Shown here: in pieces, positions 25,517-35,123 of the stretch
How the letters are laid out: the number at the start of each line of letters is the position of its first letter
Position numbering within the stretch: the stretch's first letter is position 1
DNA from: Bdellovibrionales bacterium
Lineage (GTDB): Bacteria > Bdellovibrionota > Bacteriovoracia > Bacteriovoracales > Bacteriovoracaceae
Assembly (NCBI GenBank): GCA_018646675.1
Contig: JABGUH010000040.1
Span: 1 to 64,000 of the forward strand
Direction: 5' to 3'
DNA length: 64,000 nt
The notes under the pieces: generated by a model
The model's input: only the letters and a program-made list of their open reading frames with translations
What the model was told of the DNA's origin: nothing
The model's database searches: none
Made by a program: the position numbers and the translations under genes

Positions 25517-26526
25517 TTGAAAAACATATTAAAAATGAGCTACACCTAAAAAGATGGCGCCGATTTAAAAAACGCAAGCCAGCTATTGTCTCATCAATAC
25601 TACTTATTTTTATGATTGTGTTGACCTTCATCGCTCCAATTTTGGCCAACAATAAACCGATCATCTTAACTCATCAGGGAAAAACGTACTTTCCGGCCAT
25701 GAAAGATTACCACCCCAAGGAGTTTGGTATCACTGATGTGATGGTGATTGATTATCGTAGTTTAAAGGTGGACGGAACTGTTATCTGGCCGATTATTCGC
25801 TGGAACCCTTTTGAAAGTAACAAGGTAGTAGACTCCTATCCGGCCCCTCCTGGTCGGGACAACTGGATGGGTACTGATGATCGCGGACGGGATGTCTTAA
25901 CCAGACTACTCTACGGATTTAAATATAGTATCAGTTATGCATTTTTAGTCTGGGTGATCGCTTATACCATTGGAACCATTTTGGGCGGTACCATGGGCTA
26001 CTTTGGAGGTAAAGTCGACTTCTTCGGTATGCGAATGGTGGAAATATTCAGCACCGTCCCCCACTTCTTTTTACTGATCATTTTAATCTCTATCTTCCGC
26101 CCATCGTTGGCGCTACTGGTCTGTATCTCCAGCCTCTTTGCCTGGATCGCTATTAACTACTACGTGCGAGCAGAGTTTCTAAAAAATCGTAAGAAAGAGT
26201 TTGTAGAGGCGGCGCGAGCACTAGGTGCCTCAACCCCATCCATTCTTTTTAAACATATTCTGCCCAATTCACTGGGACCAATCATCACCTTTACCCCATT
26301 TTTTATCTCTGCCAACATTGTTGGTCTGGCCAGTCTCGACTACCTAGGTTTTGGACTGGAAGTTCCCACTCCGAGCTGGGGTGAGCTGTTAAATCAGGCG
26401 CAGAAGAACTTTACCATCGGTTGGTGGTTGGCAGTCTTTCCATCTATGGCACTTTTCTCTACTCTAACCATGCTGGCGTTGGTTGGTGAAGGGATCCGAG
26501 ATGCGATGGATCCCAATTTAACTTAA
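25513..26526 (+). CDS. Peptide ABC transporter permease (DppC/OppC-like)
   Basis: A 337-residue partner permease. It has the N-terminal cytoplasmic RFKKRKPA region, a long periplasmic loop ending with NWMGTDDRGRDVLTRLLYG, and the EAA loop with FVEAARALGASTPSILFKHILPN. No ABC ATPase (DppD/F) follows in the window. Confidence 0.92.
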   Translation: MIEKHIKNELHLKRWRRFKKRKPAIVSSILLIFMIVLTFIAPILANNKPIILTHQGKTYFPAMKDYHPKEFGITDVMVIDYRSLKVDGTVIWPIIRWNPFESNKVVDSYPAPPGRDNWMGTDDRGRDVLTRLLYGFKYSISYAFLVWVIAYTIGTILGGTMGYFGGKVDFFGMRMVEIFSTVPHFFLLIILISIFRPSLALLVCISSLFAWIAINYYVRAEFLKNRKKEFVEAARALGASTPSILFKHILPNSLGPIITFTPFFISANIVGLASLDYLGFGLEVPTPSWGELLNQAQKNFTIGWWLAVFPSMALFSTLTMLALVGEGIRDAMDPNLT

Positions 26527-26555
26527 TAAGAGATCTGCAGCAGAAACAGGAGTAG

Positions 26556-26954
26556 ATGATGAGTGGACTAAATTTTAAAAAAGAGTTTGATCTAAATTTT
26601 GATGATGCAGTTGTAAAAATCAGTGCAGCACTAAAAGAGAGAGGATTTAGCATTCTGACCACGATCGACTTCTCTGGAAAGATGAAAGAGAAGCTGGATA
26701 AAGATATTCCTCAACTGGTGATTTTGGGGGCATGTAATCCTCACCTTGCGTTCGAAGCCTACTCGATGAATAGTGACGTCACATCTCTTATGCCCTGCAA
26801 TGCAGTGGTCAGACAGCTTGTGCCCGGTCGAGTATCAATTGAGTTGATTAAGCCAACCAAGATGATGGAGATGGTTGGAGATGATCATCTAGTCCAATTG
26901 GCCCAAGAGGCGGACCAGATCCTCTCCGATGCACTTAATGGCTTAAGCCACTAG
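26556..26954 (+). CDS. DUF302 family protein
   Basis: A 132-residue protein. The pattern FDDAVVKISAALKERGFSIL, then VILGACNPHLAFEAY and LMPCNAVV matches DUF302, a small alpha/beta family of unknown function. AGGAG lies upstream; the second ATG (26559) has the better spacing. It is 30 bp from the permease gene and may share its transcript. Confidence 0.82.
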   Translation: MMSGLNFKKEFDLNFDDAVVKISAALKERGFSILTTIDFSGKMKEKLDKDIPQLVILGACNPHLAFEAYSMNSDVTSLMPCNAVVRQLVPGRVSIELIKPTKMMEMVGDDHLVQLAQEADQILSDALNGLSH

Positions 26955-27180
26955 CAAAGAGCTAATCTATTTCACACCACCGATGCGACTCTCGTCGATT
27001 CAAATAGTTAATATTTTCTAGCTTCTATTATAAATAACGCCGCGAGCCATCTATGTGGTTAGTATAATGGTGAAAATATTGCTGATTTTACTCCCAACCG
27101 ATTAACGATAAAATAGACCGTAAGTTGTTTTAAATGCAAGATACCTATCCTAGATCTATAGGGATGAGATTGGTCTACTT

Positions 27181-30100
27181 ATGAATAAAACAGTTATCAC
27201 TGTACTTGTCATTGTTATGTCGATCTGGGCGATGTCGATCTACAATATTTCGCAACATCAATTCAGGGTTATTCACGAAAAATTAGAACTAAAGGTTAAA
27301 AAACTTAGTATTGCATTTAAGGAGCTAGTTGAAGATGAAGATACCATTCTTGATGGACATTTCGACACTCTCCCCCTTAATAGTAAAATATTAGAGCTTT
27401 GGAGAAGTGGAGATCGTAAAGGGCTATTTAAGGCGATCGCCCCCCACTATAAAAAGCTTAATAAGAGTTTTGACGTTACACACTTCTATTTCATTAATCT
27501 AGATCGGACCTGTTTTTTAAGAGTTCACCGACCTGATCAATTTGGTGATCAGATAAAACGATACACGTTGACGAGCGCAATCCAAACAGGCCATCGCACC
27601 GGAATAGAGCTGGGTAAACTGGGCCACTTCACACTGCGATCAGTTCATCCGTGGAAAATTAATGGAAAAATTGTCGGTTACATTGAACTTGGAAAGGAGA
27701 TTCGACATTTTGCTCCTAAACTTAGGCGACAACTATCGGCTGATATTATCTTTACTATTAAAAAGTCCCTGCTTAATCGTGATATTTGGCAAAAACGAGG
27801 TGAAATGTTACCGTTGGCACAACCTTGGGATCTGTTGCCAAACAAGGTTATCACTAACCATACACTTCCACAGATAAAAAGCTGGATAGTAGAAGCACTA
27901 CAGCGCCAGCATGATGTCGATAATGATATATTTGAGTACCGCGATATGATCTACCATCTAGGGCGCATTACTCTTTACGACGCTGCAGAGAGAGATGTGG
28001 GTGAGATCGCACTGATTGCAGATATCACTACAGAGATGGAACTTATAAGTGATGAGTGGTGGCAACTGATTAGCTACCTTATTTCTACTCTGGTTGCTCT
28101 TGGTGGGTACATATATTATGGCCGTAGACAAGAGATTAAGTTGCAAGCCGAAAACCAAAAAAACATTGAAATAACTCAGGCACTACAAGAGAGCCAAAAG
28201 ACTCTACATCGTGCCATGGAGGTATCAAAGCTTGGTAGCTGGAAAGTTGATCTCACAACAGAGAAGATAAATCTATCCCCTGAGAGCTATCGGCTACTCA
28301 ACCTCTCTACAAATTTGGCGATTAGTTTTGACCATATAATACCCATTATTCATCCTGAAGATATAGATAGAGTTGAGAGTGCCTGGAATAAGGCATTACA
28401 GGGGGCACCATACGACCTTAAACATCGTGTTATCATCGAGAATGAGACAAGGTGGGTACGAGTAAAGGCGGAAATCGAATTTGACTCAACAGGTGGAGCG
28501 TTAAGGGCCATCGGTATTGTTCATGATATCAGCGACCAAAAAGCATATGAAAATCAACTGGCAAACAGTGCGATGGAGCTAGAGAGAGAGGTTACTATTC
28601 GCACTTCGGAGCTACAGCACGCAAAAGTTGCAGCAGAGGTAGCAAATGAAGCAAAAGCATCCTTCCTGGCCAATATGAGTCATGAGATACGTACTCCAAT
28701 GAGCGCTATTTTAGGTATGACTCAGCTCTGCCTAAAGACCGAAATAAACTCCGTACAGAAACACTATCTTGATCAGGTTGAGAATTCGACCAAACTGCTA
28801 CTGCAAATTATCAATGAGATTTTGGATTTCGAGAAAATCGAAGCACAACAGATGAAGATTGAATGTAATGATTTTGATTTATTGGAGATTTTCGACCTTG
28901 CTACATCATCTGTTGCTGTTTTGGCAGCTAAAAAGGGGATCTCCTTAAAGTTGGACGTCGAAGACTATGTTCCTACAAAGCTCGTAGGAGATGCTCTTCG
29001 TATAGGACAAGTGCTAATCAATCTATTAACAAATGCAGTTAAATTTACTGATCAAGGGGGTGTAAAGGTTAGAGTTTCACGACTTAACTCTGATGACAAT
29101 TGCATCCTTTTGAAATTTGAAGTTATCGACAACGGAATTGGCATTTCCGATAGTTACCAAAAAGAACTATTTCAACCATTTACTCAAGCAGATAGCTCCA
29201 CCAGCAGAAAATTTGGCGGTACTGGACTTGGCTTGTCGATCAGCAAGGGATTAGTAGATGCCATGGACGGAAGCATTGAGATTACGAGTGAGGAGGGAAA
29301 AGGAACTACCTTTAGCTTTACTCTCCCCTTAACCATATCCCAAAATCCGCTTTTGGAGGGCGAGGTCCACCTTGAAAATAGACATCAGGATATGCAGCAA
29401 TCCTTAAAGGCGATCTCTAACACAAATATTTTGCTAGCGGAGGACAATGAGATCAACCAAGAGTTGGCGCTTGAGATATTAGGGTCATATGGACTTGTGG
29501 TCGAAGTGGCAAATAATGGAGTGGAGGCGGTTGAGCTGGCAAAAAATAAACGGTTCGATCTAATTTTAATGGATATTCAGATGCCCATTATGGATGGTCG
29601 AGTTGCCTGTCAAGCGATTAGAAAAGAAGAGGAGTCTCAGCCTGCTACTTGGCGAACACCTATTCTCGCAATGACTGCCCATGCATTTAGTGAGGATAGG
29701 CGAAAATGTCTAGATGCAGGTATGGATGATGTTATTACAAAACCAATAGATATCCCCTTACTGGAGTCAGCACTGCTTCGCTGGATTAAGCCAGGACGTA
29801 ACATCTCACAGTCAGAGGCGACCTCATCGGCACAATCCCATACAAAAGGAGATATGAGGTTTCCTAATCAGAAGGGCGTTGACTTTAACGATGCCCTGAG
29901 TAGATTGAATGGTAAGGACAAAGTGCTGACCAAACTTCTGTTAAAATTTAAGCAGTCCAAAAGTAATACAGTAATAGAGCTTAAAGAGCTATTAGATTCT
30001 GGGCAGCGAGAGAGCGCTGAACGATTAGCTCATTCGACCAAGGGAGTGGCACTTCAACTAGGGGCCACTGCCTTAGGCCAAATCATGCTGACTTGTGAAA

Positions 30101-30201
30101 CAGGTATTAAGCAAGGAGCAAAGAGTGATGAACTGCCAATTGAGCAGGCACAGTTGGAGCTAAGTCGTTTTATCGCTCTGATTGCCAAGTTACCTGGTTA
30201 A
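27181..30201 (+). CDS. Hybrid sensor histidine kinase with REC and HPt domains
   Basis: A 1006-residue membrane-bound sensor. A transmembrane helix at 4-20 and another at about 295-312 frame a periplasmic sensor region of dCache_3 type (LRVHRPDQFGD, GIELGKLGHFTLRSV, GYIELGKEIRH). Then come a PAS/PAC domain (about 340-460), HisKA with H501 in NMSHEIRTP, an HATPase domain (NAVKFTDQGGV, GTGLGLSISKGL), a receiver with D798 in LMDIQMP, and an HPt domain with H951 in LAHSTKG. All relay modules are in one chain; the partner response regulator is not in the window. Confidence 0.92.
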   Translation: MNKTVITVLVIVMSIWAMSIYNISQHQFRVIHEKLELKVKKLSIAFKELVEDEDTILDGHFDTLPLNSKILELWRSGDRKGLFKAIAPHYKKLNKSFDVTHFYFINLDRTCFLRVHRPDQFGDQIKRYTLTSAIQTGHRTGIELGKLGHFTLRSVHPWKINGKIVGYIELGKEIRHFAPKLRRQLSADIIFTIKKSLLNRDIWQKRGEMLPLAQPWDLLPNKVITNHTLPQIKSWIVEALQRQHDVDNDIFEYRDMIYHLGRITLYDAAERDVGEIALIADITTEMELISDEWWQLISYLISTLVALGGYIYYGRRQEIKLQAENQKNIEITQALQESQKTLHRAMEVSKLGSWKVDLTTEKINLSPESYRLLNLSTNLAISFDHIIPIIHPEDIDRVESAWNKALQGAPYDLKHRVIIENETRWVRVKAEIEFDSTGGALRAIGIVHDISDQKAYENQLANSAMELEREVTIRTSELQHAKVAAEVANEAKASFLANMSHEIRTPMSAILGMTQLCLKTEINSVQKHYLDQVENSTKLLLQIINEILDFEKIEAQQMKIECNDFDLLEIFDLATSSVAVLAAKKGISLKLDVEDYVPTKLVGDALRIGQVLINLLTNAVKFTDQGGVKVRVSRLNSDDNCILLKFEVIDNGIGISDSYQKELFQPFTQADSSTSRKFGGTGLGLSISKGLVDAMDGSIEITSEEGKGTTFSFTLPLTISQNPLLEGEVHLENRHQDMQQSLKAISNTNILLAEDNEINQELALEILGSYGLVVEVANNGVEAVELAKNKRFDLILMDIQMPIMDGRVACQAIRKEEESQPATWRTPILAMTAHAFSEDRRKCLDAGMDDVITKPIDIPLLESALLRWIKPGRNISQSEATSSAQSHTKGDMRFPNQKGVDFNDALSRLNGKDKVLTKLLLKFKQSKSNTVIELKELLDSGQRESAERLAHSTKGVALQLGATALGQIMLTCETGIKQGAKSDELPIEQAQLELSRFIALIAKLPG

Positions 30202-30240
30202 AAGAGCAACAAAACGACTAGCTACTACCAATAGGACTAA

Positions 30241-31107
30241 TTAATCGATATAGATCGCATGATTATCTATATTGTCTAAGTTATCCAGATCTACCTTGCT
30301 AAAGCTCTTAGCGACAGACTCAAACTCAACGAAGTTAGATCTCTTTTTATCATCTGCATCAAAAAGACTAATTGCCTCAAACAGATAACGATCATCCTTA
30401 ACGCTCATCGCCCGATAAAGTACCATACTGTCATCACGTTTCCGCAGTCTCCCTAATTGATATCCAATATACTTCGGAGTTGTAACCTCAACGGTATAAC
30501 GATCCACCATTGACCAACTTACGCCAGATGTAAACTGAAAGAAGTTACCGACTACTCCATCATCCAAGCTCACCTGAGCACCCTTACTGGTATAGACTTG
30601 AAGTTGAACATTATCGGTTCTAATCGATTGAATTACAAAACCAACTTGATCTAAGTAGTTTTTACAGGTGTTACTAATTCCATTCATATACCAGTCGGTA
30701 ACATCAATCGAACTCATATATTCAATTACTACCCCAGAGAGTACCGCATGGACCATATGCTCAGATGTTACACCGGCACCAACTGTAGCAATCGGGGTGC
30801 CGGACGACAAAAATCCCAAGTTACCTTTAAAGGTGTAGTCGTAGCTACGGTTAAAATTTGACTCATCATAGTGACGTATAAGATTCTCTTCTGGAAAGCA
30901 GTCATTGCGATGAGCAACAAAGGAGACAGCAGTCGGACGCCCGGCAATCAAAGTCCCGGCCCCAGCCTCTTTCATCGGATTTTGAAATCCAATAAACCCA
31001 TACTCCTCAACCAAAGTGTTTAAGGCACCAACTGGATCCTTCTCCGGTTTACACCCGATGGCAGACAATACTATAAGTAGTGATAATAAAAATACTCGAT
31101 TTCTCAT
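30241..31107 (-). CDS. Lipoprotein of unknown function, paralogue 1
   Basis: A 288-residue protein with a lipobox (LSAIGC, cysteine about residue 19) followed by KPEKDPVGALN. The mature part looks beta-rich and has an early HRNDCF and a later NTCKNYL, possibly one disulfide. It is strongly similar over its whole length to the gene at 31425-32306; the C-terminal 60 residues differ most. GAGGAG precedes the ATG. It converges on the kinase gene. No known family is recognised. Confidence 0.8.
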   Translation of the reverse strand: MRNRVFLLSLLIVLSAIGCKPEKDPVGALNTLVEEYGFIGFQNPMKEAGAGTLIAGRPTAVSFVAHRNDCFPEENLIRHYDESNFNRSYDYTFKGNLGFLSSGTPIATVGAGVTSEHMVHAVLSGVVIEYMSSIDVTDWYMNGISNTCKNYLDQVGFVIQSIRTDNVQLQVYTSKGAQVSLDDGVVGNFFQFTSGVSWSMVDRYTVEVTTPKYIGYQLGRLRKRDDSMVLYRAMSVKDDRYLFEAISLFDADDKKRSNFVEFESVAKSFSKVDLDNLDNIDNHAIYID

Positions 31108-31138
31108 AAGATACTCCTCTTTTTTTTGTCATACATGT

Positions 31139-31169
31139 ACTTGTTCGCCAAGATTGGGCACAAACAAGT
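31139..31169 (-). promoter_or_regulatory. Conserved leader stem-loop upstream of lipoprotein paralogue 1
   Basis: In the transcript sense ACUUGUU pairs with AACAAGU, enclosing a second short hairpin (GCC/GGC). About 90 bp here, including this element and an upstream TTGAGT/ATTAAG pair, are repeated upstream of the second lipoprotein. The rest of the 317-bp gap (31170-31424) is very AT-rich with A-tracts and holds no gene I can see. Confidence 0.55.
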
Positions 31170-31424
31170 TCTTCAATGAATCTTAATCTATATTTTTGTT
31201 CGGCACTCAATACGAATTACTTAAGAAAAAAAATTAAAGTTCTAAAAAAAATAAAATCACAACATAAAATAAACTGCTCCGCTCAAAACAAAACGGCAAA
31301 ATTTAAAAGAAAAAAAAAAGAGGTAAAAATGACAGCGCGGAACATTCCAATATAAATGTTTCTCTGTGGCCGCACTTGATAAAATCAACTGAGCTACTAC
31401 AGGTTCTAATGACAGTCGAACAAG

Positions 31425-32306
31425 TTATTCTATATATATTCCATGTCTATCGACATTCTCAAATTTTTCAATGTTTATCTGATTAAATTTCTTACTTTTG
31501 ATTTCAAATTCAAATAGATCGAATCTCTTCTCATTATCAACTTCATCCGCTTCAAAAAGGCTAATCGGCTCAAAGAGATACTTATCATCTCTCGTGCTGA
31601 CAGCGCGATAAAGAACCATACTGTTATCTCTTTTACGTAAGCGGCCGAGTTGATATCCAATATACTTGGGAGTTGTAACCTCAACAGTATATCTATCCAC
31701 CATCGACCAACTTACACCAGAGTTAAACTGAAAAAAATTACTAACGCCCTCATCCTCTAAACTTACCTGGGCACCGCGACTGGTATAAATTTGAAGTTGG
31801 ACGTTGTCAGTTCTAATTGCTTGGATGATAAATCCAACTTGGTCTAAATAATTCCTGCAAGTATTACTGATCCCATCAATATACCAATCCGTAACATCAA
31901 TTGAACTCAAATACTCAATAACAACTCCAGATAGTACTACATGTACCATATACTCTTTAGTCATTCCTGCACCAACTGTAGCGATGGGAGTTCCTGATGA
32001 TAAAAATCCCAAATTACCTTTGAAGGTGTAGTCATAACTGCGATTGAAGTTTGACTCGTCATAGTGACGCACAAGATTTTCTGCTGGAAAGCAGTCATTA
32101 CGATGGGCGACAAATGAGAGCGCGGTTGGACGTCCTGCAACTAAGGTTCCGACACCTGCCTCTTTCATTGGATTTTGAAAACCAATAAATCCATACTCCT
32201 TGACTAAAGCATTTAAAGCTCCAACAGGGTCCTTCTCTGGCTTACAGCTAATAATAGAAACTATTAATACAGCCGTCATGGATAATAAAAATATCCGATT
32301 TTCCAT
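31425..32306 (-). CDS. Lipoprotein of unknown function, paralogue 2
   Basis: A 293-residue protein with signal peptide and lipobox VSIISC, then KPEKDPVGALN, as in the neighbouring paralogue. The ATG at 32306 has GAGG at good spacing; an upstream in-frame ATG would translate the conserved leader hairpin and is rejected. This and the gene at 30241-31107 are a tandem duplication that includes their 5' regions. The membrane and leaflet are not deducible, but there is no Asp at +2 that would hold it in the inner membrane of enterics. Confidence 0.8.
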   Translation of the reverse strand: MENRIFLLSMTAVLIVSIISCKPEKDPVGALNALVKEYGFIGFQNPMKEAGVGTLVAGRPTALSFVAHRNDCFPAENLVRHYDESNFNRSYDYTFKGNLGFLSSGTPIATVGAGMTKEYMVHVVLSGVVIEYLSSIDVTDWYIDGISNTCRNYLDQVGFIIQAIRTDNVQLQIYTSRGAQVSLEDEGVSNFFQFNSGVSWSMVDRYTVEVTTPKYIGYQLGRLRKRDNSMVLYRAVSTRDDKYLFEPISLFEADEVDNEKRFDLFEFEIKSKKFNQINIEKFENVDRHGIYIE

Positions 32307-32331
32307 AAGTAACCTCTCTATCAACCAATGT

Positions 32332-32362
32332 ACTCGTTCGCCAAGATTGGGCACAAACAAGT
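32332..32362 (-). promoter_or_regulatory. Conserved leader stem-loop upstream of lipoprotein paralogue 2
   Basis: Same element as at 31139-31169. The one base change in the outer stem (AACGAGU for AACAAGU) turns an A-U into a G-U pair, so pairing is kept. The preserved pairing suggests the RNA hairpin or its dyad is selected. Confidence 0.55.
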
Positions 32363-32459
32363 TTTAACGAAGCTTAATGCATATTCCTAGTCGGAACTCA
32401 ATCATAATTACTTAATAAAAATGTTGTAAAACAGTAAAATGTCAATCGTCAGACACCGC

Positions 32460-32498
32460 TAGAACTGGGCTTATCCACTACATAACCTGACAGTTCTA
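32460..32498. repeat. 8-bp inverted repeat in a 545-bp intergenic region
   Basis: TAGAACTG at 32460-32467 is the exact inverse of CAGTTCTA at 32491-32498, with a 23-base spacer. A smaller CGACA/TGTCG hairpin follows near 32520-32535. The gap 32307-32851 holds the lipoprotein promoter region on its left, this repeat, and AT-rich leader sequence of the acyltransferase-like gene on its right. I see no gene in it. Confidence 0.45.
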
Positions 32499-32851
32499 CG
32501 ATATTAAGCGCTTTTAGAGCGACAACTGTCGTCCAATCCCCTCTATGATGGGTGGATAAACTTTGCCTCCAGTAGAATATAAAGGTGAAGATCAAGTTAA
32601 GGACAGTGCTCAACACCCTAACGATATCGCACTAATATTGTCAGACATATAGAAAAAGTCTTGTCATAAAGATCAAGCAGGGGGGGATGATGATCTAACA
32701 GCTGATACAAGTCACTTGAAGCTAAAACAGGTTATATTAGAAATTGAAACTCACAATATGGATATCAGCTCAAGCTATGTTACTATTTTAGGAAGTATAA
32801 TAAATTTCATACTTAGACTTTAATTTGTCATATCAATCAGAGGAGCTATTG

Positions 32852-33625
32852 ATGAGTGATCGGATTACAGATCTTCCAAGCCAGGAGCGGGAGGATATTC
32901 ACGCAAAAACTTCTCAAAAAACCGGAGTGGGCGGTATTATAGAGACATTTCTTCGACGATTTCGTAATTTGGGATTTATCATATTATTAACCCCCTTAAT
33001 CTTTGTAATATTATTGGCAATTGCCATCTCATTGATCCCTGCAGTCTATGTTTTTACCATTACCCAAGCATCAAGCGCGAATTGGGCCCCTTTCTATCAC
33101 TATTTTGCCGTTGCCATGAGCCTGGCAATTGGTTTTTTACTCTACGGACTAACCCTGATTTTAGTCGTACCGCTGATTAATTTTCTACTCCCATTTAAAA
33201 TCAAACCATGGCGAGGATCATGGTTTTCCCTACAAGCAATTCCTTGGTATATTCATAATGCTTTAACTCAATTAGCTCGCTACTCTTTTCTCGACCATGT
33301 TACACCGACTCCGATCAACATTCTCTTTTACCGATTGATGGGCATGAAGATCGGCAAGGGTGTAATTATTAATACATCTAATATTTCAGACCCAGGTTTG
33401 ATTACGATTGGCGATTATGTAACGATTGGTGGCTCCGCTACCATTTTTGCTCACTATGGCCAAAAGGGATACCTGATCATTTCTAATACCATCATTGGCA
33501 AGGGTGCGACTATCGGACTTAAGGCCAGTGTTATGGGAGATGTTCATGTGGGAGCTGGTGCGACCATTACACCCCATACCGTGTTAATGCCTAAGACCAG
33601 AGTTGCACCAGAAGAAACTATCTAG
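32852..33625 (+). CDS. Membrane-attached left-handed beta-helix acyltransferase-like protein
   Basis: A 257-residue protein with two long hydrophobic helices (about 40-70 and 85-115) and a C-terminal hexapeptide-repeat region (from MGMKIGKGVIINTSNISDPG to VHVGAGATI). This looks like the LbetaH domain of acyl- or acetyltransferases; the shape resembles the end of Pls/NRPS-like surface-lipid proteins. The ATG at 32852 has AGAGGAG upstream. It starts a group of surface-glycan genes. The substrate is unknown. Confidence 0.72.
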   Translation: MSDRITDLPSQEREDIHAKTSQKTGVGGIIETFLRRFRNLGFIILLTPLIFVILLAIAISLIPAVYVFTITQASSANWAPFYHYFAVAMSLAIGFLLYGLTLILVVPLINFLLPFKIKPWRGSWFSLQAIPWYIHNALTQLARYSFLDHVTPTPINILFYRLMGMKIGKGVIINTSNISDPGLITIGDYVTIGGSATIFAHYGQKGYLIISNTIIGKGATIGLKASVMGDVHVGAGATITPHTVLMPKTRVAPEETI

Positions 33626-33698
33626 CAGTAGATTTAACTTAATTCAGATCTGACTCACAAATGTAATATATAAAAATCTACACTCTTGAATGTAATAC

Positions 33699-35057
33699 TT
33701 AATCGTTAGTACAACTAAAAATGGACCAGATATTAGAACGCGAGAGTAGTCCAAAGGGATTGCTCTTAATTAGAGAATAGGGATAGGTAGAGATTAAGTG
33801 TTTACAGTTTAATGAATTGCGAACTAAATCAAGCTGTTGATAGTTCTGTGCCAATACGAATTCTGGTTTCTCTTTGTTGCTATATTGCAATATTTTTATC
33901 CCTTTTGGCAGCAGTGATTTTATTCCTAAAGGATTTACGTCTGAGAAATAGTAGATTTTTTTTATCTCTGTCTGGTGACTATAAATATAGTTATAAATCA
34001 ATAATGGCTTATATGCTGGTATAAATAGCACCGGAAATACTAAAAAATTAGATATCATAAAAAATTTAACATAGACGGCTTTCCACTCATCCATCACCCG
34101 CGCAAGTAAAATCAAAGATAGAGGAAAGACAATATAGATAAAACGAAGTTCTTTATGGCCGATAAGGTGGTGAACAATCAGAAATGGCAACAATAGGATC
34201 AAGCCATCACGATAGACTGTCTCAGTTTTCACTCTTTTTAAAGATAGCAGGAGAGCAAAAACAGATGCCAGCCCCCAAAAAGGTAAAAGCTTGGTCAGTG
34301 CTTTATAAAGATAATAGAACGAAGAGTTCGTTCCAAAAGTGTTAACCTTTCCATCAATGATGTTAACCACTAAATAGTTATAGGGAGTCAGGGTTAATTC
34401 TTGGTATCCCCAGTAATCAATTGCAACCATAAATATCGCGGTAAATAAAAAACCGATACTAAGCGAAAATAATCTTTTAGGCTCACTCTTATTATAGAGG
34501 AGCAGAAAAGGGAGCAGCAAAATACCTATCTGAAAGCGCGAAAAAAATGCGAGTGCTGCCATTGTGCCGGCCCACAAATCATTTTTTTTATTTATCAGGA
34601 GTGATAAACTTAGGAAAAAAAAGGAACTTGACCAATTCTCTGAGCTAGTTCTTGCATGCATAAGTAAAATCGGCCATGACAAAAAGAACATCCAAAATAG
34701 ATTTTTAAACGGAGTGTCATAATATTTTTTTTGAATCTCTTTTAACAAGCAGAAATGGCTTACAAATGCGAAAAGGGAGGAGAGCAGACGAAATGCAAGA
34801 GACATAACAAATGGGTTCGAAGTACCAAGAAACTTAAGTATAGCTCCAGCACTATAAAAAATTCCAGGGAGAAGCCAAGGCCTTATTGCTGCTTGATATT
34901 CCCAGGTTTTAGAGTAATTTTCAATTAAGCCCAACTTATCAAAAGCAAAATCTAAAACATAGTACTGCTCGTCAGGGTGTAAAAAACCAACCGAAAAGAT
35001 GGGAACGACTATGTGAAAAAACAGGGCCACATAAAAAAAAAATGATTGATTTTTCAT
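33699..35057 (-). CDS. GT22-like mannosyltransferase (PIG-B/ALG9 type)
   Basis: A 452-residue protein with about ten membrane helices. It has the acidic first-loop motif HPDEQYY, usual in GT-C enzymes, and HKELRF near residue 300, the signature of GT22 alpha-mannosyltransferases. These enzymes use lipid-linked mannose. GT22 is best known in eukaryotes for GPI and N-glycan synthesis, with scattered bacterial members. Its start is 66 bp from the divergent FkbM gene. Confidence 0.75.
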   Translation of the reverse strand: MKNQSFFFYVALFFHIVVPIFSVGFLHPDEQYYVLDFAFDKLGLIENYSKTWEYQAAIRPWLLPGIFYSAGAILKFLGTSNPFVMSLAFRLLSSLFAFVSHFCLLKEIQKKYYDTPFKNLFWMFFLSWPILLMHARTSSENWSSSFFFLSLSLLINKKNDLWAGTMAALAFFSRFQIGILLLPFLLLYNKSEPKRLFSLSIGFLFTAIFMVAIDYWGYQELTLTPYNYLVVNIIDGKVNTFGTNSSFYYLYKALTKLLPFWGLASVFALLLSLKRVKTETVYRDGLILLLPFLIVHHLIGHKELRFIYIVFPLSLILLARVMDEWKAVYVKFFMISNFLVFPVLFIPAYKPLLIYNYIYSHQTEIKKIYYFSDVNPLGIKSLLPKGIKILQYSNKEKPEFVLAQNYQQLDLVRNSLNCKHLISTYPYSLIKSNPFGLLSRSNIWSIFSCTND

Positions 35058-35123
35058 TTGATAAATCCAATATATGTTGTGGATCAGTTTTATGCAAGCT
35101 ATTATGCAAAGGGAGGATTAAGA

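Noticed and set aside
32307..32360. Upstream in-frame start for lipoprotein paralogue 2 (19 extra residues)
   Set aside because: It would translate the conserved leader hairpin, and it would place residues before the signal peptide, where the paralogue has none. GAGG supports the start at 32306.
33812..34024. 70-residue open frame opposite the GT22 gene
   Set aside because: Hydrophobic antisense shadow of a membrane protein gene; no ribosome binding site.
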